Below, piece by piece: positions 7,135 through 16,687 of a stretch of DNA of 64,000 bases. Made by a program: the position numbers and the translations under genes. The first letter of the stretch is position 1. Every line of letters starts with the position of its first letter. The DNA lies in assembly GCF_012328925.1 (NCBI RefSeq), contig NZ_JAAXLS010000036.1, positions 1 through 64,000 on the forward strand, read 5' to 3'. This stretch comes from Amycolatopsis acididurans. Lineage in GTDB: Bacteria > Actinomycetota > Actinomycetes > Mycobacteriales > Pseudonocardiaceae. The notes under the pieces were generated by a model, which had not been told where the DNA came from, searched no databases, and saw only the letters and a list, made by a program, of their open reading frames with translations.

Positions 7135-8964
7135 CTACGCGTACAGCCCGGCGATCTCGGTGCCGTACCGCTCGTTGATCACGCGACGCTTGAGCTTCAG
7201 CGTGGGCGTGACCTCGCCCGATTCCGGCGTCCACGCCTTCGCGAGCAGCTCGTACCGTTTGATCTGCTCCACGCGGGCAAGCCGGCTGTTCGCGCTCTCC
7301 ACCGCGCGCTCGATCTCCTCGCGCACCGCGGGATGCGAAGACATCGAGGCCACGTCGGTGAACTCGATCCCCTGCGCCGCCGCCCAGCCGGGCAGGATCT
7401 CGTCGTCGAGCACGATCAGCGCCGTGATGTACGGCCGGTCGTCGCCGATGGCCACCGCCTGCCCGATCAGCGGGTGCTCCTTGAGCAGGCCCTCGATCCG
7501 GGTGGGGGCGATGTTCTTGCCGCCCGAGGTGATGATCAGTTCCTTCTTGCGGTCGGTGATCCGGATGAAGCCGTCCTCGTCGATCTCGCCGATGTCTCCG
7601 GTCGCGAACCAGCCGTCGGCGTCGACGTCGGGTTTGATGGTGCCGTCGGCCTGCAGGTACCCGAGGAACACCAGCGGCCCGCGCACGAGCAACTCCCCGT
7701 CTTCAGCCACCTTGATCTCGGTGTCGGCCAGGGGTTTGCCGACCGTTCCCGCACGGAACGCGGCAGCGCAGTTGGAGGTGACGGCACCGGTGGTCTCCGA
7801 CAGTCCCCACACCTCCTGGATCTCCACGCCCAGCCCGGCCATGAAGTAGAGCACCTCCACGGGCAGCGCGGCGGCGCCGCTGGAGCAGAAGTGCAGCCGG
7901 TCGAGTCCGAGCAGCCGGCGGACGGGAGCCAGCACGGTCCGGTCGGTCTCGGTGATCTGCTCCGCGAGTTCCGGCGGCACCTGTTGGCCGGAGTCGCGCA
8001 GCTTGTAGCCCCGCTGCAGCAGTTCGTTCGCGTCCAGCAGCGCCTTGCGCCGTTCCTCCGGCACGTTCGCGAGCATGTTCTTCAGGCCGGCCACCATCTT
8101 CTCCCACACGCGGGGCACGCCGAAGAAACCCTGGGGATGCACCTTGCCCAGCGCACCGGCGATCGCGGTCGGATCGGCGAGCGTGTGCACGTGCCCGGCG
8201 TAGACGATCGGCATGTAGATGGAGATCTCGCGTTCGGCGATGTGGGCCAGCGGCAGGTAGGCGATGTTGGTGCTGTGCATCGGCGTGTTGTGCAGGTCGT
8301 GCACGGCGTAGGCCTCGTGTATGGCGGCGTGGTGGGAAAGGACCACGCCCTTGGGCTCGCCGGTGGTGCCCGAGGTGTAGATCATCGACAGCGGGTCCTC
8401 GGGCCGGATGTCGGCCCAGCCGCGCTCGAACGCATCGGGGTCGGTTTCGTGCAAGGCCGCCCCTCGATCGCGGAGCTCGGCGAAACCTGTGAATCGCTCG
8501 TCGCCTGCCGGTACGGCGGTGCCGTCGATCATCACCACGTGGCGCAGCGCGGGCAGGTCACCCAGCACCTGTTCCCAGCGCTTCAGCTCGCCGAGCCCTT
8601 GGAGCACCACCACGGGTGCGCCGCTGTGCCGCGCGACGTACCTGATCTGGTCGGGGCTCAGCGTGGCGTAGGCCGTGCACGGGATGGCCCCCAGGTGCGT
8701 CGCGGCCAGGTCGGCGATCAGGTGCTCAGGGCAGCTCGGGGCCATGATCAGCATGCGGTCCCCGCGCCGCAGCCCCAGCTCGGCGAGCCCGCGCGCCACG
8801 GCCGCGACCTCCTGGCGCAGTGCGGTCCAGGTCAACGTGGGCTGGTCCTCGTTGTCGAGCGAGGTCAGCGCGGGCAGCTCGCCGTACTCGACCGCGTTGC
8901 GGCGTAGCAGCGAGAGGATGGTCTGTCCCTTGGTCCGCTCCGCGACCGACGGCTGGCTGGGCAT
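7135..8964 (-). CDS. long-chain fatty-acid-CoA ligase (FadD15-like)
   Basis: This 609-residue AMP-forming acyl-CoA synthetase activates fatty acids with ATP and CoA. It contains the AMP-binding P-loop YTSGTTGEPKG, the GLSETTG segment, and the GWFATGDIGEID and ITDRKKELIITSGGKN blocks typical of FadD15/FAA1-type ligases. The start is the ATG at 8964, with AGGAGG six bases upstream; the frame runs 40 codons further without a better ribosome site. It is convergent with the SDR. The chain-length preference is inferred from family resemblance. Confidence 0.88.
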   Translation of the reverse strand: MPSQPSVAERTKGQTILSLLRRNAVEYGELPALTSLDNEDQPTLTWTALRQEVAAVARGLAELGLRRGDRMLIMAPSCPEHLIADLAATHLGAIPCTAYATLSPDQIRYVARHSGAPVVVLQGLGELKRWEQVLGDLPALRHVVMIDGTAVPAGDERFTGFAELRDRGAALHETDPDAFERGWADIRPEDPLSMIYTSGTTGEPKGVVLSHHAAIHEAYAVHDLHNTPMHSTNIAYLPLAHIAEREISIYMPIVYAGHVHTLADPTAIAGALGKVHPQGFFGVPRVWEKMVAGLKNMLANVPEERRKALLDANELLQRGYKLRDSGQQVPPELAEQITETDRTVLAPVRRLLGLDRLHFCSSGAAALPVEVLYFMAGLGVEIQEVWGLSETTGAVTSNCAAAFRAGTVGKPLADTEIKVAEDGELLVRGPLVFLGYLQADGTIKPDVDADGWFATGDIGEIDEDGFIRITDRKKELIITSGGKNIAPTRIEGLLKEHPLIGQAVAIGDDRPYITALIVLDDEILPGWAAAQGIEFTDVASMSSHPAVREEIERAVESANSRLARVEQIKRYELLAKAWTPESGEVTPTLKLKRRVINERYGTEIAGLYA

Positions 8965-9729
8965 CACTGGCCTCCTAGATGCGTCACGACCCGACGCCGC
9001 CCACTCTATGTGACGACAGACACAAGTAGGTAGCAGAGGCCGCCACCCGGGCCGGGGCGGCCCCCATCGCCGCCCGAGGTCCACAAAGGACGCCGTAGTG
9101 GCCCCGCCCTTCGCCCCACCGGGCTACCCGGAGCTGGCACACCACAAGGACTTTCGGGAGCAGATGGCCGGGATGACGGGGAGGTGTGGGAGTCGCCACC
9201 CCGGCCGTTCCTCGGGACACGGCGACCGTCGCGACCGAGAAATTCTGCCCGTCCCGCAGGGGGACTCGTTCACTTTCGCGTAAGCCTGCACGAGCGACCA
9301 GGGTCCTATGGCCCTGTTTGTTCCCGCGAACGCACCGGGCGAGAAGACAAGCCGCCAACAACATCCCGCCACGAAGCCAAGTCCGGGCGAAACCGATGCG
9401 CCGACGAGCCCAACGCCGCGCCTTGCCCCAGCACAGTGCGCGGCCCCGCAGGTCCCTACCGCACACTGAGAAAACGCGGCTGTATCAACCATCTCCGCCT
9501 ACCAAACGCGGCGCGAGATTCATGCCGCCGCCGGTCGCCCTCCCTCACGATCGAGCGGCAACGCGCCCCCGACTTCCGGCGCGTGACACGCGCCCGATGG
9601 CGTCGGGCGCACGAGAGGTGTCCGCCGGTGTCCGGCGCGGCACGCGTGCCGGCCCTTTCTTCGGCGTAGGACACGCGTTCGGCGCGATCCGGCGGGCCAC
9701 ACGCGTCCGGTGGCGTCCGGCGCAGGACA
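8965..9729. other. non-coding region of about 765 bases
   Basis: No reading frame here has convincing codon choice or a ribosome site; the open frames are low-complexity Arg/Pro-rich products of GC bias. The left part must hold the fadD promoter. AGGGTCCTATGGCCCT (9300-9315) is a near-palindrome resembling actinobacterial DosR/DevR boxes but has no suitable gene beside it. The right third is repetitive (see 9576-9731). Confidence 0.55.
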
Positions 9730-9731
9730 CT
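9576..9731. repeat. degenerate GC-rich repeats
   Basis: Imperfect copies of a short unit containing ACACGCG followed by a YCGG-type block and GGCGYCSGGCGC recur several times between about 9580 and 9730, for example at 9590, 9670 and 9697. Several copies are locally palindromic (GGCACGCGTGCC at 9638-9649). The block abuts the stop codon of the leftward gene at 9730. It may be a repetitive extragenic element or a decayed structured 3' end. Confidence 0.45.
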
Positions 9732-10551
9732 AGCCTCCGGTGATCGTCGCGGCGAGTTGCTCCGCGAGTTCGCGTGTCGCGGCGGCCACACCGGACCAGC
9801 GGCGTGTCAGGTCCGGGTCGACCTCCAGCAAGCGCCCCTTCGCGTCGATCATCGCACCGCCCGCCGCGGGCACCGTGACCATCGCCGTGGCGAGGTCGAC
9901 GATGCGATGCGTGTCCGAGCCCGGATCGCAGAACGCGTCGACCGATCCTTCCGCGACGAGCGCGCATTCGAGGACGGTCGTGGACAGGATGCGCACCCTG
10001 GCAGCCGTGTCGGCGACGCGCCACCAGGCTTCGGCATTCCGGCGGTGCGGCCGCAGCAGGTTGACGGTCGCGTCCGCCAGCGAGGTGCATCCGCTGGTTC
10101 GGTACGGCGTCGGCTGCCCGGCGACCGCATGCCACGCGCGCCCGGTGTCCAGCCAGACGGTGAGCGCCTCGATCGCGCGGCCGTCGACGGCGACCGTTCC
10201 GGCGAAGCAGCACAGCGGCACACCGGCAGCCGCGTTCGCCGACCCGTCGACGGGGTCGACGACGAGCGTCACGGCCGAGCCGTTGTCGACGAACCCGACC
10301 TCCTCGCTGAGCAGGTTCACGCCCTGCCGCGTGGCGGCGTCGGCGATCGCGTCCTCGACGATCTGGTCCACACGCATCGTCGGCGTTCCGTCGGCGCCGT
10401 CGGCCACCTTCTCCGCCAGTTCGGCACGCGTGTGCGCCCGCCTGGCCGAGCCGTAGGCCGCGGACGCCGCCCTCGCCACGGCCGCGAGCGCGTCGTCCAC
10501 GCCGCCGGGCAACTCAGGCTCCGGTACAGGCCACTCGTTCCTGGTACTCAC
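9730..10551 (-). CDS. inositol monophosphatase-family protein
   Basis: This 273-residue protein matches the IMPase/FBPase-like fold, with the metal-binding Glu pair in LLSEEVG and the DPVDGSAN motif (family DPxDGT). A weak C-terminal block, DPGSDTHRIVDLATA, lies where WDxAAG is expected. The altered C-terminal motif suggests a changed substrate or reduced activity. The start is the GTG at 10551; its ribosome site is poor. It is followed on the same strand, upstream, by fbiC (ending about 35 bases away), so the two may be co-transcribed. Confidence 0.72.
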   Translation of the reverse strand: MSTRNEWPVPEPELPGGVDDALAAVARAASAAYGSARRAHTRAELAEKVADGADGTPTMRVDQIVEDAIADAATRQGVNLLSEEVGFVDNGSAVTLVVDPVDGSANAAAGVPLCCFAGTVAVDGRAIEALTVWLDTGRAWHAVAGQPTPYRTSGCTSLADATVNLLRPHRRNAEAWWRVADTAARVRILSTTVLECALVAEGSVDAFCDPGSDTHRIVDLATAMVTVPAAGGAMIDAKGRLLEVDPDLTRRWSGVAAATRELAEQLAATITGG

Positions 10552-10586
10552 GGGCTGATCATCGCACGCCGTGACCGCCGGACCCG

Positions 10587-13175
10587 CTACGAAAGCAGCG
10601 GCAGCGGGTTGCGCACAGCCTGCGCGACACCGTCACTGGCCATCGCGGCGGCGACGCGTTCCGGCGACGGGCGGCCATAGGAGGTGGTGCGCTGCACGAG
10701 CGGACGGCCGAGCGGCTCGACCATCCCGGCCAGTTCGCTGATCGTCTTGTACGAGCCGTTGTTCGCGCCCGCCATGCGGCTGATCGTTTCCTCCATCAGC
10801 GTGCCACCGAGGTCGTTGACCCCGCCCTGTAGCACCGCGCGGCACGTCTGCTCACCGAGCTTCACCCAGGAGCACTGGATGTTGTCGATCAGCCCGTGCA
10901 GCAGCAGTCGCGCCAGCGCGTGCACCGCACGGTTCTCGCGCACCGTCGTACCAGGACGCGCCAGCCCCGCCAGATAGATCGGCGCGTTCTGGTGAATGAA
11001 CGGCAGCAGCACGAATTCGGTGAACCCGCGGCGCCCGGTCTTCTCCAGCGCCCGCCGCTGAAGTTCCGCGATCAGCTTGATGTGGCCGACCCAGTGCGCG
11101 GGCGTGTCGACGTGGCCGTACATCATCGTCGAAGTCGTCGGGATGCCCAGTTCGTGGGCGGTCGAGATGACCTCGATCCAGCTGGACGTCGGCAGCTTGC
11201 CCTTCGTCAGCACCCACCGCACGTCGTCGTCCAGGATCTCCGCCGCCGTGCCGGGCAACGAGTCCACACCGGACTCGTGCGCACGGGTCAGCCAGTCCTT
11301 GATGGACAGATTGGTCCGCGACGCGCCGTTGACGACCTCCATCGGGCTGTAGGAGTGCAGATGGATGTCCGGTTGGCGCCGCTTCACTTCCGCGGCCAGG
11401 TCGAAATACGCCGTGCCGGGCATGTCCGGATGGATGCCGCCCTGCATGCAGATCTCGGTGGCGCCCGCTTCCCACGCCTGGTCCACCCGGTCCCCGACCT
11501 GCGACAACGAAAGTGTGTACGCGTCGGCATCGGTGCGGCGCTGGGCGAACGCGCAGAAGCGGCAGCCCGTGTAGCAGACGTTCGTGAAGTTGATGTTGCG
11601 CGTCACGACGAAGGTGACATCGTCGCCGACCACGTCGCGGCGCAGCCCGTCGGCCAGCGAGGCGAGCGCGTCGAGTTCCGCGCCATCGGCGTGCAGCAGC
11701 GCAAGAGCGTCCTCATCGGACAGTCCGGCGGGGTCCTTTTCCGCTCGGCGCAACGCGGCCGCGATGTCGGTGTCCATCCGGCGTGGTGCGCTCGGCACCT
11801 TTTCGGCGAGTTCGTTCCAGTCGCCGTACACCGAGTCGAAATCGCTGCGGCGGTCGCTGGTCCTGCCGATCGTGTCCACTTCGACGTGCAGGTCGGTCCG
11901 TCCCTGCTCCTGCCAGCCGCCGTCCGGCTCCTGCCACGGCTTGCCTTCGGGCTTGACGTCGAGCGCGAGACCCGTGCCCGGCTCGGCCAGCGCGGCGACG
12001 TGCCCGGCAACGCGCGGGTCCAGCCACGGCTCGCCCGCGACGACGTACTCGGGATAGATCGTCAGCCGCTCCCGCAGTTCGAACCCGGACGCCGACGTCT
12101 GCCTCGCCAGCTCGTCGATCTGCGGCCACGCGCGCTCGGGGTTCACGTGGTCCGGCGTGAGCGGCGAAACCCCGCCCCAGTCGTCGATCCCGGCGCGCAG
12201 CATCATCGAGTACTGGCTGCCGATCAGGTTCGGTGGCGCCTGGATGCGCATTTTCGGCCCGAGTACCAGGCGCGCGACGGCGATCGTCGCGGCGAGTTCC
12301 TGCAGATCGGCGTCCGGTGTGGCGCGCATTTTCGTGTCCGGCTTGGCGCGGAAGTTCTGCACGATGACTTCCTGAATGCCGCCGTAGGCGCGCGCCGCCT
12401 TACGGATGGCGAACAACGCGTCGGCGCGTTCGGAGTAGTTCTCGCCGATCCCGATGAGAATCCCGGTGGTGAACGGAACCGAGCTGCGCCCGGCGTCCTC
12501 GAGCACCCGGAGCCGGACGGCGGGTTCCTTGTCGGGCGAGCCGTAATGCGGCCCGCCGCGTTCGCTCCACAGGCGGGTCGCGGTGGTCTCCAGCATCATT
12601 CCCATCGACGGCGCGACGGGCTTGAGCCGCTGGAAGTCCTGCCAGGTCAGTACGCCGGGGTTCAGGTGCGGCAGCAGGCCGGTCTCCTCGAGCACGAGGA
12701 TCGCCATCGCGCGGACGTAGGAGAGCGTGTCGTCGTAGCCGTGGGCGTCGAGCCACTCGCGCGCGGCCTTCCACCGGTCCTCGGGGCGGTCGCCGAGTGT
12801 GAACAGTGCTTCCTTGCAGCCCATGGCCGCGCCCTCGCGCGCGATTTCGAGTACTTCGTCGGGCGAGAGGAACGGTGCGTCCACTTTGCCCGGCACGGTC
12901 GCGAATGTGCAGTAGCCGCAGCGGTCGCGGCACAGGCGGGTGAGCGGGATGAACACCTTGCGGCTGTAGGTGATGACTCCTTCGCGGCCGGCGGCGGTGA
13001 GCCCGGCGTCGCGGATGCGGGACGCGTGGTCGGAAAGTGCTTCGAGATCCTCGTCGCGGGCGTGCAGCAGCACGGTCGCCTCGGCGATGTCCAGCGTCTT
13101 GCCGTCGCGCGCGCGTGCCAGCGCACGACGCATCGCGGAGGCGGTCGGGCGGTCCTGCGAGTCAGCGGAAGCCAT
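10587..13175 (-). CDS. fbiC: FO synthase, bifunctional CofG/CofH fusion
   Basis: This 862-residue protein has two radical-SAM halves. The N-terminal half has C82-x3-C86-x2-C89 (CRDRCGYC) and the C-terminal half has C534-x3-C538-x2-C541 (CYTGCRFC), each binding a 4Fe-4S cluster. Together they build the deazaflavin FO, precursor of coenzyme F420, from a tyrosine-derived intermediate and the ribityl-uracil substrate. Length and order match mycobacterial and streptomycete FbiC, where CofG and CofH are fused. The ATG at 13175 opens the frame. Confidence 0.95.
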   Translation of the reverse strand: MASADSQDRPTASAMRRALARARDGKTLDIAEATVLLHARDEDLEALSDHASRIRDAGLTAAGREGVITYSRKVFIPLTRLCRDRCGYCTFATVPGKVDAPFLSPDEVLEIAREGAAMGCKEALFTLGDRPEDRWKAAREWLDAHGYDDTLSYVRAMAILVLEETGLLPHLNPGVLTWQDFQRLKPVAPSMGMMLETTATRLWSERGGPHYGSPDKEPAVRLRVLEDAGRSSVPFTTGILIGIGENYSERADALFAIRKAARAYGGIQEVIVQNFRAKPDTKMRATPDADLQELAATIAVARLVLGPKMRIQAPPNLIGSQYSMMLRAGIDDWGGVSPLTPDHVNPERAWPQIDELARQTSASGFELRERLTIYPEYVVAGEPWLDPRVAGHVAALAEPGTGLALDVKPEGKPWQEPDGGWQEQGRTDLHVEVDTIGRTSDRRSDFDSVYGDWNELAEKVPSAPRRMDTDIAAALRRAEKDPAGLSDEDALALLHADGAELDALASLADGLRRDVVGDDVTFVVTRNINFTNVCYTGCRFCAFAQRRTDADAYTLSLSQVGDRVDQAWEAGATEICMQGGIHPDMPGTAYFDLAAEVKRRQPDIHLHSYSPMEVVNGASRTNLSIKDWLTRAHESGVDSLPGTAAEILDDDVRWVLTKGKLPTSSWIEVISTAHELGIPTTSTMMYGHVDTPAHWVGHIKLIAELQRRALEKTGRRGFTEFVLLPFIHQNAPIYLAGLARPGTTVRENRAVHALARLLLHGLIDNIQCSWVKLGEQTCRAVLQGGVNDLGGTLMEETISRMAGANNGSYKTISELAGMVEPLGRPLVQRTTSYGRPSPERVAAAMASDGVAQAVRNPLPLLS

Positions 13176-13319
13176 GTGGCCAACGTAAGTGCGGGGCGCG
13201 ATGCTTCTCCATCACCACGTTGGTGGCCGGGTCCGTGCCGTGTTGGGCCGAACTGTTTCCGCAGCTCAGCGAGGTTGATCTCGTTGCGGGACGCTGTGCG
13301 GGCGTGTATTACCTAAAGT

Positions 13320-15041
13320 GTGGCATCGATCGTCGGGAAGCGGATCAACGGGCGGACCTACTACTACCTCGTGACCTCGGAGCGGGTAGCGGGCAAGCCG
13401 CGCATTTCCGAACAGCGCTACCTGGGTTCGGCGGCGGACGTCGCCGCGGCGCTCGACGGCGGAGGTGCGCTGCCCGAGCACACGAAGCACCTGAATTTCG
13501 GCGCGGTGGCCGCGGTCTGGGCCACCCTGGAGCAACTCCAGGTGGCGGAGGCGATAGACGAGGCGATCAGCCGCCGCGGCAAGGGACCGGAGACCGGTGA
13601 CCCGGCCGCGGGAACCGCACCGGCCCGCATCCACGCCGCCCGAGCCCAGGTCACCGCCCGCGCCCGGCCTGTCCGCGGCGGGGGCAAGGGCGGGGGCAAG
13701 GGCAGAGGCCGGCCGTCGCCGGGCATGTATCTCGCGCTCGCGGTGCTTCATCGGGCCACCGCCCCGGGCTCGACGTTCGCCGAGTGGTGGGGGGCTTCGG
13801 CGGTCCAGCGGTTCATCCGGCCCCGCCTGCCCGCGGACGCCGTGACCGACGACGAGTTCTGGCGCGCCACCCGCCGCCTCACCAGGGACCAGCTCCAGCG
13901 CATCGAGGAAGCCGTCTCGTCTCGCATCACGGCCGCGTTGCCCGGCGCGGCGGCACTCGCGGTCGACATCCCCGGCTTCGCGACGTACGCCCAGTCCGAC
14001 ACCGCCGCCGCGACCCTCGCCGGGCTCAGTGCCATCGTCACCCGCGACGGGGCGATCCCCCTCGTTTCGCACGTGTACCGCCGCGACTCCGCCGGCATGG
14101 TCCCCTTCGGCGTCGAGGCCGACCGGCTCGCAGCCCGCCACCCCGGACCGGTCACCGTCGTCTTCGACACCGGGCAGCACGCGCAACTCGACCTCGACTC
14201 CGGACTGCACTTCGTCGGCGCGCTCCCGCTCGGCGACTACCCCGACCTGCTCAGCCGCCCCGCCTCCGGGCGCCGGCCGGTCGATCCTCTCCGCTTCGCC
14301 GGGCTCACCGCGCTCGACACCCGCGCACTCGTCTTCGGCACGCACCGCCGGGTCGTGCTCACCCACTCCGCCCGCCTGCACGCCGCCCAGGCCCGCGGCT
14401 TCGCCCAGGCCCTGTCCAACGCCACCCGCCAGCTGGACGGCCTCGCGCTCGCGCTCGCCACCGGCCGCAACCGCAGGCCACGCGAGCAACTGCTCACCGA
14501 CATCGCCCGCATCACCCGCGTGCGCGCGGTCGACCGCGTCCTCACCGCACGCCTCACCGGCACCAAACCCGGCGAGCTCCGCCTCGAGTACCGCATCGAC
14601 GAAACCGCCCGCACCCGGCTGGCCGAGGAGTATTTCGGCAAACAGCTCCTCGTCACCGACCACGACGACTGGCCCGTGCTCGACGTGATCACCGCCTACC
14701 GGGCGCGCTACCACCTCGACTCGACGTTCCGCGTGCTCAACAGCGCCTTCGTCGCCGCGCCCGCGCCACGCTGGGACTGGACCGAACACCGCATAGCCGT
14801 GCACTCACTGGTCAGCGTGCTCGCGACCGCGGTCACCCACCTCCTGCGCCAGGAGGCCGACCGCGCCGGAGTCGACCTGTCCGTCCGCGAACTGCTCGAC
14901 CAGCTTTCCGGGATCGGCGAGACCGTGCTGCGTTACCCGTCGACGGGGGGCAGGCCGCGCACCCGCCGCGTGCTCACGTCGCTGTCGCCGACGCAGCAAC
15001 ACCTCTACGAGCTGTTCGGCCTCGGGCGGCTGGCCCCCTGA
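13320..15041 (+). mobile_element. IS1634-like transposase gene
   Basis: The 573-residue product resembles IS1634/IS4-type transposases. Its N-terminus (YYYLVTSERVAGKPRISEQR) is typical, and the middle has candidate catalytic Asp residues in AVDIPGF and VVFDTGQ. The C-terminal YHLDSTFR block stands where Y-(2)-W-x-IE-x-xFR is expected, so the usual Glu reads Asp. The start is a GTG without a clear SD. No terminal inverted repeats or target duplication could be found, and the 3' end overlaps the stop region of convergent recQ by 37 bases. It may be an old or partly domesticated element. Confidence 0.7.
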
Positions 15042-16687
15042 CCGCCGGCCGGCGTAATCAGTTGATTGGCTTCCTCGGTGAGCAGGCCGCCCGACTCGAC
15101 CGCGCGCACCGACAGCGTCCGGTAGCCGGCTTCGTCGAACAGCACGGTCAGGCGCTCGGCGTCGCGGCGCACGACCTGCCCCGGTCCCCACTCGCGGTGC
15201 CGGACGACGCTGCCGGCGGCGAACGGCCCGCCGGGCTCGGGCGCGTGTTCCTCCGCGACACCCGCCTCACAGGTGTCGCAGTGACCGCACGGCTCGTCGG
15301 CGACCTCACCGAAATAGCCGAGCAGGAACTGGCGGCGGCACGAGCGGGTCTCGGCGTATTCGCGCATGACCTCGATCCGCGACCGGGCGAGATCCTTGCG
15401 GCGCCGCGCGATCTCGGTCGCGGCCTCGACGGGCTCCCCGCCTTCGTAGGCGAACCGGCCGCCGCGCGCGCGAATCACCTCGGCCTGCTCCAGCAGGTTG
15501 AGGTTGTTCATGGCACGCCGGTGGGACTGGGCCACCGCCTCGTCGATCTCCCGGGGACTCGCCGGGCCCTCATGGTCCTCGACCACGCCCGCGACCTCGC
15601 GCACCCCCTCGGTGTCGAGCGGGCGGGACGTGAGGAACTTCTGCAGGCCAAGGTCTTCCGGCCGGTAGAACAACACGGCTTCGGCGGGTTCCCCGTCGCG
15701 GCCCGCCCGGCCGATCTGCTGGTAGTACGAGTCGAGCGACTCCGGCACCGAGGCGTGCACGACGAAGCGCACGTCCGGCTTGTCGATGCCCATCCCGAAC
15801 GCCGAGGTCGCGATCACCACGTCCAGGTTGCCGGCAAGGAATTGCTCGTGCACCCGCTCGCGTTCGGACGGTTTCATCCCGGCGTGGTAGGCCGCCGTCC
15901 GTTCGCCGAGTGCCTCGGCGTAGCGCCCGGTGTCCTTGCGCGTCGCGGTGTAGACGAGCCCGGGTTTGGCCGCGCTGCGCACCCAGTCCAGAACCGCGTC
16001 GCGTTTGTCCTCGTCCGTGCCCGCCTGCCGCACGGCGAGGTGCAGGTTCGGCCGGTCGAACCCGGTCACCACGCGGGCCGGATCGCGCATCCCGAGATAG
16101 CGCACGATGTCGTCGCGCACCGGGGCGCCGGCCGTGGCGGTCAGCGCGAGCACCCTGGGATGCCCGAGTTGTTCGATGACGTGCCCGAGCCGGAGGTAGT
16201 CGGGCCGGAAGTCGTGGCCCCAGGCGGAAACGCAATGTGCCTCGTCGATGACGAACAGGCTGGGCGCGGCCTCGGCGACCTGCTCGAGCACCTCGTCCTT
16301 CGCGAGTTGTTCGGGGGAGAGGAACAGGTATTCGGCCTCGCCTTCGCTGACGGCGTCCCACGCTCGATCGCTCTCCCCGGCCCGCTGCGCCGAGTTGACC
16401 GCGACGGCCTCCGGTGCCCGGCTGTCCTCGATCTGGCCGACCTGGTCGCGCTGCAACGCCGTCAGCGGCGACACGACCAGAGTCGGGCCACGCAGCAACA
16501 GCGCGGGAACCTGGTAGATCGCGGATTTCCCGGACCCGGTGGGCATGACCACCAGCACGTCGTGCCCGTCGATCAGCTGCTCCATCGCGGTGAGCTGTTC
16601 CGGCCTGAGGTCGGACCAGCCGAAGGTCTTACGCGCGGCTTCGCGCAACTGCTCGATGGTGGACACCGTTGCCAGGTTCCCCGTCAC
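15005..16687 (-). CDS. recQ: RecQ-family ATP-dependent DNA helicase
   Basis: This 560-residue protein has Walker A MPTGSGKS near residue 50, a DEAH box, and the ATSAFGMGIDKP and QQIGRAGRDGE helicase motifs. A RecQ zinc domain follows (SCRRQFLLGYFGE then CGHCDTC). Instead of an HRDC domain it ends in a short Tudor-like beta domain (VVRHREWGPGQVV). The GTG at 16687 overlaps the previous stop as GTGA, implying translational coupling; a GTG at 16666 is the alternative. The last residues overlap the convergent transposase gene. Confidence 0.9.
   Translation of the reverse strand: MTGNLATVSTIEQLREAARKTFGWSDLRPEQLTAMEQLIDGHDVLVVMPTGSGKSAIYQVPALLLRGPTLVVSPLTALQRDQVGQIEDSRAPEAVAVNSAQRAGESDRAWDAVSEGEAEYLFLSPEQLAKDEVLEQVAEAAPSLFVIDEAHCVSAWGHDFRPDYLRLGHVIEQLGHPRVLALTATAGAPVRDDIVRYLGMRDPARVVTGFDRPNLHLAVRQAGTDEDKRDAVLDWVRSAAKPGLVYTATRKDTGRYAEALGERTAAYHAGMKPSERERVHEQFLAGNLDVVIATSAFGMGIDKPDVRFVVHASVPESLDSYYQQIGRAGRDGEPAEAVLFYRPEDLGLQKFLTSRPLDTEGVREVAGVVEDHEGPASPREIDEAVAQSHRRAMNNLNLLEQAEVIRARGGRFAYEGGEPVEAATEIARRRKDLARSRIEVMREYAETRSCRRQFLLGYFGEVADEPCGHCDTCEAGVAEEHAPEPGGPFAAGSVVRHREWGPGQVVRRDAERLTVLFDEAGYRTLSVRAVESGGLLTEEANQLITPAGGQGASRPRPNSS

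Noticed and set aside
9300..9315. DosR/DevR box AGGGTCCTATGGCCCT
   Set aside because: Good resemblance, but the nearest start is about 335 bases away and no hypoxia- or stress-type gene is adjacent.
9186..9743. 185-codon plus-strand open frame
   Set aside because: Composition is Arg/Pro/Ala-rich with no SD, and it runs through degenerate repeats; non-coding is more likely.
13266..14804. 512-codon minus-strand open frame opposite the transposase
   Set aside because: No family resemblance, while the plus strand encodes a clear transposase-like protein.
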